In this document: in pieces, positions 54,038-61,432 of the stretch
Layout of the letters: each line of letters starts with the position of its first letter
Numbering within the stretch: position 1 is the stretch's first letter
Assembly (NCBI GenBank): GCA_025351825.1
Contig: JANXVE010000005.1
Span: forward strand, 1-64,000
Length of the DNA: 64,000 nt
Source: Chamaesiphon sp. 341R_metabat_111
GTDB taxonomy: Bacteria; Cyanobacteriota; Cyanobacteriia; Cyanobacteriales; Chamaesiphonaceae
Reading direction: 5' to 3'
Made by a program: the position numbers and the translations under genes
The notes under the pieces: model-generated
The model's database searches: none
What the model saw: the letters and a program-made list of their open reading frames with translations, nothing else
Told to the model about the DNA's origin: nothing

Positions 54038-57000
54038 CTACCCAGTCATCTCTATTCCTCTATCCCACAAATCTTGCCACTTGTAGTTGATGCTGCTTAC
54101 CCCAAAATCAGCTTCTTTCGCAAAAGGTCTATTGACATACCTGACCTGACACTCATACTTGTCTCCCATTTCTTCGGGTACGAGTGGTGATACTCGCACT
54201 AAGGCGAGAAAATAACGATCGGGTTTGTTCAGAGCGGCTAAAACCTCGTTCTTAGTAACCGTAACTGTGTCCGCACCAGCTATTCGTCCTTTGACTTCAA
54301 TCAGTCGGAGTTCGCCTGTCTCAGTTATTAACGATTCGATATCCCAACCGCATTTCTGGGCACTAACATCTTTTGGTTCGTAGCCTAGAGCTTTTTCTAG
54401 TGTCATGACTGCTGACATGGCTGCTAATTCGACTCTTTTGGTTTCACGAGCAAATAGAGTAGGCGTTGTTAATGTGTCACCTTGTAACTTTAGCAATAAG
54501 CCGATCGGGATGACTAATGCACCACCAACGACAATCGGTGGGAGTGGGGAGAGTTTGCGCTCTTGTTCTAGATCTGCCAGTCTTTTTTGCATTCTGTCTG
54601 CTAAGTCATCGGCTCTAGCTCTGGCTTTGGCTGAGTTGAGTTTGGCATTGACTTTGCCTTGGACTTCGCGATCGTGTAATTCGATCGCGCGACAATCCCA
54701 GTAGTTGATTTCCTTGGTGAGCCGATCTTTGACTGCTACGAGGGTTTTGTCGATTAGTTCTTCCTTGCGCTGTCTCAATTCTTGGAGATGAGGCGAGACT
54801 AAATTGGCGATCGCGTAACTGGTAGCTCGATCTTCGAGATCTTGTCGTAGTCCGAGATCTTTGACGATCGGGGCGATGAGTTGTTGTTCTTGTGCAGTGA
54901 GCGGACGATAATCGAGATACGGCGCATAACCAGCACTGTAAGCGTTACCCGTCTCATCAATTTCTACATATTGCATCCGGCGGGAAACCACTCGTTGTCG
55001 CCCGTCTGGGGTGGTACGGGCATCTTGAATGGAATGATCCAGATACACAAGCGATCGAACGGTTTCTTCGGTGTCGTTAGGATCGACGAGAATGGCACCT
55101 TGTTTGAGTAAATCTCGGTATTTCTCTAAGATTAAATCTAACGTAGCATCTAATAATGGATGTCCAGGACAGACGAATGTAGCTATGGGTTTACCTGACA
55201 GAGAAATCGCTTCTTTTTCAAAACAGATGCGTTCGTAACGGGGTAAAAGTGGTGTACCAATACCACACTGTCTGTCTCGCTGGCGGATACTTGATGGAAC
55301 GTGGGTGATTTCGTAGCGGTTGGATTCCCGTTGGCGAATCGTTCCACCTAAGTGCCCAAATGCCTCTAGGAAGAAGGATGCAATGAAATGGGGCTGGAGT
55401 TTACGGGCTTGCGCTCGTTCCATGTCAGCGCGGATTTTTAGTACCTTGGAGGCATCGATCGCATCCCGCGCCAGTACCCGTTCTTCTAGCAGTTGTTGGA
55501 GTCGGTGGCGATCTAATTTGTCTGCTACCACTCGATCGAGTCTGGCTTTTACTTCTGGCTCTTCACCGTACCGAATTGCTTCGATTAATAACTCTCGCAA
55601 TTCCTTACCCGCGATCGCTTTGCCCAAGACATCAAATACTTGACCGCCGAGAGCCTTCTGTTCGGCTTCTAGCTTGATTAATAGCGATCGATAGACATCC
55701 CCTTCCCTTGTCTCATCTGCGACTAAATTCCACAGGTGACAGACTTCCGTTTGTCCGATTCGGTGAATCCGTCCGAATCTTTGCTCTAGACGATTGGGAT
55801 TCCACGGTAGGTCATAATTTACCATTAGGTGTGCCCGTTGGAGGTTAATCCCTTCTCCAGCGGCATCTGTAGCCACTAATACCTGAACGGTGACATCTTG
55901 TTTAAAACCAGCTTCCGCTTTTTTGCGATCCTCTCGCCCCATTGCGCCGTGGATAGTTACGACTGCATCGGGATTACCCAGCAAATTACCAATCCGTTCG
56001 ACTAAATAGTTGAGCGTATCCCGCTGCTCGGTAAAGATTACTAATTTGCGACGGTATCCACCAGCATCAAACATTTCTGCTTGATTTTGCAATAGGCTGG
56101 AGAGTTCTTCCCATTTACGATCGGTACCACTGCGGCGAACTTTGAGAGCTAGTTTTTCTAGTTCTTCAAGTAGCATGATTTCAGTTTTCAGTTCGGCAAT
56201 AGTTCGAGCTGCGGTTGCCAGATCGACTACTTCTGATTCGGTTTGTTCTCGTTCTTCACTAGCGATATCCTCAAAGTCATCATCGATATCTTCTAGATCG
56301 AGCGATGGATAAAACTCTAACTCTAAATTATGCCCACGCTTGAGTATTTCTTCTTCTCGCAACCGTTTTTGGAGTCGTTCTTTCCGGCGACGGAGAGATT
56401 GATAGATCGCTTCAGGCGAAGACGCTAATCGGCGTTGGAGGATCGTCAGAGCAAATCCTACCGTACCTTTTCTACCTTCGCTGGTGAGTGTTTCGGCACG
56501 GTTAAATTCTTCTCGCACATACTCTGTCACCTTCCGGTAGAGTTGCGCTTCCAGATCTGATAGTGGATAAGCGACAGTATGCGATCGACGTTCGGGGAAT
56601 AGTGGTTTACCATCGAACTTCAATAGGTCTTCTTTTACTAGCCGCCGCATCAGATCGCTGGTATCAGCAACGTGAACCCCGTCTCGAAACCGACCTTCAA
56701 ATCGATCGCCATCTAATAATGCTAGGAACAGTTGAAAATCTTCTTCTTTGCCATTATGTGGGGTCGCAGTCATCAACAAAAAGTTACGAGTCTGGCTGGA
56801 TAATAATTTACCTAGTTTGTAGCGTTTAGTTTCCTTAATCTCGCCATTAAAGAAAGAAGCCGACATTTTATGCGCTTCATCGCAGATAACTAGATCCCAA
56901 TCAGTCTGTTTTAGTTTCTCCTGAAGGTCATCATTGCGACTGAGTTTATCTAGTCTGGCAATTACAAGCGGCATTTCATCGAAGGGATTACCAGTTCGGG

Positions 57001-57568
57001 CGGATTCGATTCTGTCGTTACTTAAAATCTCAAAGTTGAGATGAAATTTTTGATATAGTTCTTCTTGCCATTGAACCGCTAAACTACCAGGACAAACAAT
57101 CAAACATCGTTGTAGATCGCCTCTGATTAGTAGTTCTCGAATCAGTAATCCTGCCATAATGGTTTTACCTGCACCTGGATCGTCTGCAAGCAAAAACCTC
57201 AACGGTTGACGAGTCAGCATTTCCCCATAGACAGCGGTAATTTGGTGGGGGAGCGGATCTACTAGGGAGGTATGAACTGCCAATAATGGATCGAATAAAT
57301 GGGCTAACCTAATCCGTTGGGCTTCCGATACCAGTCGTAGTAAGCCACCATCCCCATCAAAACTCCACGGTAAACCCTCGGTAACGATATTAATGGTATT
57401 TTCATCATCTCGCAGTTTCAGAGTGACGTGGGGATGACCTTGATGGTCTTTATAGGTTAATTCCACCACGTCGCTACCGTGCCATTTCACATCGATGATG
57501 GTGACGTTTTGGTTGGGTAAAATACCGCTAACGATCGCACTGCGGGTCAAATCTTCCAGTCTGGTCAT
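54038..57568 (-). CDS. SNF2/DEAH helicase with C-terminal DUF3883 domain (defence cargo)
   Basis: A 1176-residue helicase. Walker A is DDPGAGKT (residues 129 to 136), DEAH is residues 230 to 233 (ICDEAHKMS), and motifs V and VI are ATDAAGEGINLQRA and RFGRIHRIGQ. Residues about 1055 to 1150 form a DUF3883 domain with GWDIESL and LIEVKGR, a possible PD-(D/E)xK nuclease site. Such helicases act in modification-linked phage defence (DISARM-like, HMA-like). It starts five bases after the HEPN-DUF499 gene stop, and its own stop lies three bases from the last CRISPR repeat, facing the array. Role inferred from the gene set. Confidence 0.85.
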   Translation of the reverse strand: MTRLEDLTRSAIVSGILPNQNVTIIDVKWHGSDVVELTYKDHQGHPHVTLKLRDDENTINIVTEGLPWSFDGDGGLLRLVSEAQRIRLAHLFDPLLAVHTSLVDPLPHQITAVYGEMLTRQPLRFLLADDPGAGKTIMAGLLIRELLIRGDLQRCLIVCPGSLAVQWQEELYQKFHLNFEILSNDRIESARTGNPFDEMPLVIARLDKLSRNDDLQEKLKQTDWDLVICDEAHKMSASFFNGEIKETKRYKLGKLLSSQTRNFLLMTATPHNGKEEDFQLFLALLDGDRFEGRFRDGVHVADTSDLMRRLVKEDLLKFDGKPLFPERRSHTVAYPLSDLEAQLYRKVTEYVREEFNRAETLTSEGRKGTVGFALTILQRRLASSPEAIYQSLRRRKERLQKRLREEEILKRGHNLELEFYPSLDLEDIDDDFEDIASEEREQTESEVVDLATAARTIAELKTEIMLLEELEKLALKVRRSGTDRKWEELSSLLQNQAEMFDAGGYRRKLVIFTEQRDTLNYLVERIGNLLGNPDAVVTIHGAMGREDRKKAEAGFKQDVTVQVLVATDAAGEGINLQRAHLMVNYDLPWNPNRLEQRFGRIHRIGQTEVCHLWNLVADETREGDVYRSLLIKLEAEQKALGGQVFDVLGKAIAGKELRELLIEAIRYGEEPEVKARLDRVVADKLDRHRLQQLLEERVLARDAIDASKVLKIRADMERAQARKLQPHFIASFFLEAFGHLGGTIRQRESNRYEITHVPSSIRQRDRQCGIGTPLLPRYERICFEKEAISLSGKPIATFVCPGHPLLDATLDLILEKYRDLLKQGAILVDPNDTEETVRSLVYLDHSIQDARTTPDGRQRVVSRRMQYVEIDETGNAYSAGYAPYLDYRPLTAQEQQLIAPIVKDLGLRQDLEDRATSYAIANLVSPHLQELRQRKEELIDKTLVAVKDRLTKEINYWDCRAIELHDREVQGKVNAKLNSAKARARADDLADRMQKRLADLEQERKLSPLPPIVVGGALVIPIGLLLKLQGDTLTTPTLFARETKRVELAAMSAVMTLEKALGYEPKDVSAQKCGWDIESLITETGELRLIEVKGRIAGADTVTVTKNEVLAALNKPDRYFLALVRVSPLVPEEMGDKYECQVRYVNRPFAKEADFGVSSINYKWQDLWDRGIEMTG

Positions 57569-57573
57569 AATAA

Positions 57574-60500
57574 CTACTCTTGCTCGAAGGATTTAGTGAT
57601 GAATTTGAGCGTATTGCAGTTTTCGAGGACGGTTCGCACAACATCATCGGTTGCACCACTGGGTAAATCCGCGTGAATTTCTAGAGTAATTTTGACTGTT
57701 GTATCGCTGAGTTTGGTGAGGTGTTGAATTACAGCATCAGCAATTGTTGGTACATCCCGATTGATTCTTTCGGCGGCTAGTTCGACAGTGCCATAGAATC
57801 GTTTGGGGAGGATTTTGATCTGTTCAATCGATACTTTCTCGCCCGATCGATAACCACCACTATTCTCTCGATCTTCAGTTGCCGTAAGGCTGTTTGGCAG
57901 TGGAGCGGTATATTGAGGATTTATCGTTGCATCAGATATTTCGTCAGATTGAAGTTGTACGATCGCAATCTCTGGTTTGACAATCAAACATTGAGAATCG
58001 ATCTGAATTTGAATATCGCCCTTTCCAGCTTTTAGCCCTAAATATTTCTGTTTAGTTTCATCCCATCCGGTAGCGTAGGCATAGTTTTCCTGCCATAAGA
58101 TATTGATTACGCCAGCTTGAATAGTTTGACGCAAAACTTCACTATTTTTGAGTCGGGGTAGGTAGGTATATGTTGATAAATAATCCCACAGTTGTTTGAG
58201 ATTAATATGGTTGGTATCTTTCCATAGATAAGGATCGAGGGCGGTGAGTCGGAGGTTACTGGGCGCGTAGTTGGTAATTAGGCGTTCTTCATGGATGAGT
58301 TTACGACTGGCTCTGACGATCGGGGATTCATTTCCTTGTAGCCGCACTGCTTCCCATTCGATCGCACCTTGAGGATTTGGTTGTTCGGGTACGAGCATCC
58401 ATTGGTATGCTTCTCTGATAAGGTTATCAACTTCTTTGTGAAACCTGTCACGATTACCGATCGCTTGATTGCTTTGAGATACGTCTAGATTTAGCGTTTC
58501 TTTGTCACGGACGATCGATTCCCATGCCAAATATTCGGCGACAGACTTTTCTAATGGTGGGAGTTGCGGTAAGGCGGGCGCGAGGAAAATTAATAGGTTT
58601 TTGTAATAGCGGGGACTGGTACCGCGTTTGGTGAGGAGTTCATTAACTGTAGTTAGTGCGAGACTATCATCGGATCTATTGATATGAGATCGATCGGGAT
58701 GGAGGATGACTAATTTGACACCTGTAGAATTATCATCGGGAATATCAGCACCAGATTGAGGGGCGATATGGATGCTGGCAAATTCTCCCCGTTCTTTATC
58801 CTGTTTGAGCCGTTTGATGATTTCTGCCCAAATATCTTCTTTATCTTCGAGGATCTGACTAGCCCGATCGAGTGCTTGACGAGTAACATTCTGTTGAGTG
58901 GAAATCCAGTAGCGATTACTGGTATCCGTGTAGAGGTAGGTTGCTTTTTCCCGCAGTCGCCGCAGCGCATCGCCAAATACAGCCACAGGTTCCCCTGGTT
59001 GAACGCAGCCGAGTTTGATCCGTTTATCTTCGATACCGCGATTACTCGATCGAAAGTTGGGTGCAGAGCCAAGATAGATCGTTCGAGCGACGCGGCGGGT
59101 AGCCGAATAACGTCCCAGATTGGGCTGTTCGCGATCGAGTTGGACGGGTACAGAATTGGCACCATCGACATCTTTTTCTAAAATCGGTATCCAATTATCA
59201 TCGAGGTACCGAGTCAGTTCTGACTGAGTTTGAGCGTCATCGATCGCAATACTCGCAGGCATAATTAGCAAGTTACGATCGTCCCGTTCCCATAGGGTAT
59301 GAATCACCTTTGCCATCAGTCGGAGTACGCCGCGAGTCCGCTGGAATTTGTCCAAACTCGACCAGTCAGAATATAACCTGTCAAATAGTTCGGGATGGAT
59401 CGGATAAGCTTGAGTTAACCGATTTTTGTAACTGACTTCCGCACATTCACTGGGAAATTCAGTCTTTTGAGCGACGTACATATCGAAATAACTGCGTACC
59501 ACCGCATCCCGCATCACGTAGTTATTACCATCAAGGGGCTGGAATAGGCGACGACGGACGATTTCAAAGCTTTCCTCCGCCGATGCAGGTCGCCAGGGCG
59601 ATTCTACCCGTCCGATCGCGTTTTTAATCCGTGCAGTGGCTTCTTGCCCCCGTTCGCCGCCAATCTCGATGTCTGAAGCGGGAATACTGACTACTAGTAA
59701 CGTGCGATCGGCATTTTTGGCAGATTCGCTCAGGGTTTGAGCAAAGGTAATGTGCGTATCGAACGAGCCGCCAGGGAGATCGTTATCGCCATGCAATTGC
59801 CGCGCATAAGCCACCCATTCATCCACCAGAATTAAACAAGGCGCATATCGATCGAATACATCCTTGAGCGTATCACCAGGGTTGGTACCAGTTTTATCTG
59901 CTTGAGCAATCATCGCATAGCCGTCTTTCCCACCCAACTGCCAAGCGATTTCGCCCCAGAGGGTATTAACTACCGTTCCATCTGTTTTAGTTGTCGGCTG
60001 TCCAGGGGAAATTTTATTACCAACCAAGACGACAGTATTCACATCCTTCGGTGTTTCCGTCACTCCCGCCGCTGCGAATACCGACTCCATCCCTGGTAAC
60101 TGCGCTGCGGGAATGCCCATACACAGATGATACAGAGCCAGCATCGCGTGAGTTTTACCACCACCAAAGTTAGTTTGGAGTTCGATGACAGGATCGCCAC
60201 CGCGACTGCTCAAACGGGTTAGAGCATTGGTTAATAGCTGTTGTAATCCCGCAGTCAGATAGGTACGCTGAAAGAACTCTGTTGGAAGTCGATATTCATC
60301 CGAACCTCGATCGAGAAATACTTCCCACAAATCGGCGGCAAATTCAGCCTGTTGATAACGCCCACTAGCGACATCTTGATGCGGCGTGACAATTTCCCGC
60401 CACGGCTTCAAACCTGCCTGGGGTGTACCCACCATCGAGCTACTCGCCACCTTCTTTACTTCCCGTCGAGCGCGTTCGTCATACTGAATTCTCAACAGAT

Positions 60501-60912
60501 CTTGTTTGGAAACCTCCACCGCTTGCGCTTCTGGTGCCGAAATAGCTGACAGCAGCCGCGCCATACTATCCAGGGCGCGGTAGGTATCATCCGATGAAAA
60601 AGGTTTGGTATGTGCCCAATCATTCCGAACCGTGCGAAGTTCACTCACGATCGATCTTTCCGTTCTGCCTAACGTTGTTTTAAATACTTCATTCCACTGT
60701 TCCCACATCACAATTAGCAGCGCAGATACATCATCTTGCAGTACCTCGGCGATTTGTTTCCGCGCCACATAACTATCGGGTAAGCAGCCGTTAACCACAG
60801 TCAACCAACGTTCTCCGTGAACGCTTTTCATCTCTCGTTCGACGAATGGATAAAGTCCTTCTTTGAGTAGTTGCAATGCCTTTGCGATCCGGTCTTGGTT
60901 ACTAATTGACAT
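57574..60912 (-). CDS. HEPN-DUF499 ATPase (defence cargo)
   Basis: A 1112-residue protein. Residues 1 to about 120 resemble the Swt1-type HEPN domain and carry the R-x4-H RNase motif as Arg96-NDWA-His101. The DUF499 P-loop ATPase follows, with Walker A FGGGKTH (residues 249 to 255) and a Walker B-like CLILVDEWVAYARQL near residue 360. The C-terminal third is beta-rich and of unknown role. It is the central gene of a methylase-ATPase-helicase set. If the HEPN domain is active it may cut RNA as an abortive step; that is inference. Confidence 0.82.
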   Translation of the reverse strand: MSISNQDRIAKALQLLKEGLYPFVEREMKSVHGERWLTVVNGCLPDSYVARKQIAEVLQDDVSALLIVMWEQWNEVFKTTLGRTERSIVSELRTVRNDWAHTKPFSSDDTYRALDSMARLLSAISAPEAQAVEVSKQDLLRIQYDERARREVKKVASSSMVGTPQAGLKPWREIVTPHQDVASGRYQQAEFAADLWEVFLDRGSDEYRLPTEFFQRTYLTAGLQQLLTNALTRLSSRGGDPVIELQTNFGGGKTHAMLALYHLCMGIPAAQLPGMESVFAAAGVTETPKDVNTVVLVGNKISPGQPTTKTDGTVVNTLWGEIAWQLGGKDGYAMIAQADKTGTNPGDTLKDVFDRYAPCLILVDEWVAYARQLHGDNDLPGGSFDTHITFAQTLSESAKNADRTLLVVSIPASDIEIGGERGQEATARIKNAIGRVESPWRPASAEESFEIVRRRLFQPLDGNNYVMRDAVVRSYFDMYVAQKTEFPSECAEVSYKNRLTQAYPIHPELFDRLYSDWSSLDKFQRTRGVLRLMAKVIHTLWERDDRNLLIMPASIAIDDAQTQSELTRYLDDNWIPILEKDVDGANSVPVQLDREQPNLGRYSATRRVARTIYLGSAPNFRSSNRGIEDKRIKLGCVQPGEPVAVFGDALRRLREKATYLYTDTSNRYWISTQQNVTRQALDRASQILEDKEDIWAEIIKRLKQDKERGEFASIHIAPQSGADIPDDNSTGVKLVILHPDRSHINRSDDSLALTTVNELLTKRGTSPRYYKNLLIFLAPALPQLPPLEKSVAEYLAWESIVRDKETLNLDVSQSNQAIGNRDRFHKEVDNLIREAYQWMLVPEQPNPQGAIEWEAVRLQGNESPIVRASRKLIHEERLITNYAPSNLRLTALDPYLWKDTNHINLKQLWDYLSTYTYLPRLKNSEVLRQTIQAGVINILWQENYAYATGWDETKQKYLGLKAGKGDIQIQIDSQCLIVKPEIAIVQLQSDEISDATINPQYTAPLPNSLTATEDRENSGGYRSGEKVSIEQIKILPKRFYGTVELAAERINRDVPTIADAVIQHLTKLSDTTVKITLEIHADLPSGATDDVVRTVLENCNTLKFITKSFEQE

Positions 60913-60926
60913 TTTGAATACTAGGT

Positions 60927-61018
60927 AATGGGTAATAGGTAATGGGTAATAGAAGTAATGGGTAATGGGTAATGGGTAATGGGTTTTCTTCTTCCCTATT
61001 ACTCATTACCTATTACCT
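60927..61018. repeat. TAATGGG heptanucleotide repeats (left of four-helix-bundle gene)
   Basis: Runs of GGGTAATGGGTAAT(A/G) units, with complementary CCTATTACTCATTACCTATT at the right, so the block can fold back. Matching CCCATTA units follow the other side of the next gene at 61398-61432. Confidence 0.85.
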
Positions 61019-61031
61019 AAAAAGCCTTAGC

Positions 61032-61394
61032 TTACTTCGGATCTTTGAGACGCTTTATGATTGATGTTAGTATTTTGATGATTGATATTATTTCTTCTTG
61101 CATTAATGAGAACTCATGTTCGCTTACTAGCTCGGATTTAATCATAATTTTAATCCAGTATTTTGTTTCAGAAGCCTCTTTTAGTGCGATCGAATATTTT
61201 GAGATAAAATCGTTTCTGGATTGGGCGTAGACAGCTTCAGCACAATTAGCACCAATAGATGTACCGCTTCTGAGAAACTGTTTAGCGAGTACTTTACCTG
61301 CATCATCAAATCGTCTCTTACAAAGAATCGAGTATGCTTTAATAACTCGAATTGCAAAATCCTCAGATTTCTGCTGAATCCCAGAACTTTCCAT
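61032..61394 (-). CDS. Four-helix bundle protein (S23/IVP-like)
   Basis: A 120-residue all-helical protein of the four-helix-bundle (23S rRNA intervening-sequence) family. The signature QFLRSGTSIGANCAEA is clear (residues about 40 to 55), followed by ALKEASETKYWIK. It is bracketed by TAATGGG heptamer blocks and sits between the methylase and the HEPN-ATPase, so it looks like an inserted cassette within the defence operon. Related proteins occur at rRNA insertions and diversity-generating loci, but no activity is established. Confidence 0.85.
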   Translation of the reverse strand: MESSGIQQKSEDFAIRVIKAYSILCKRRFDDAGKVLAKQFLRSGTSIGANCAEAVYAQSRNDFISKYSIALKEASETKYWIKIMIKSELVSEHEFSLMQEEIISIIKILTSIIKRLKDPK

Positions 61395-61397
61395 AAT

Positions 61398-61432
61398 TCA
61401 CCCATTACCCATTACCCATTACCCATTACCTA
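61398..61432. repeat. CCCATTA heptanucleotide repeats (right of four-helix-bundle gene)
   Basis: Four tandem CCCATTA units, the complement of the TAATGGG block at 60927-61018. The last unit overlaps the stop of the methylase gene. Confidence 0.85.
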
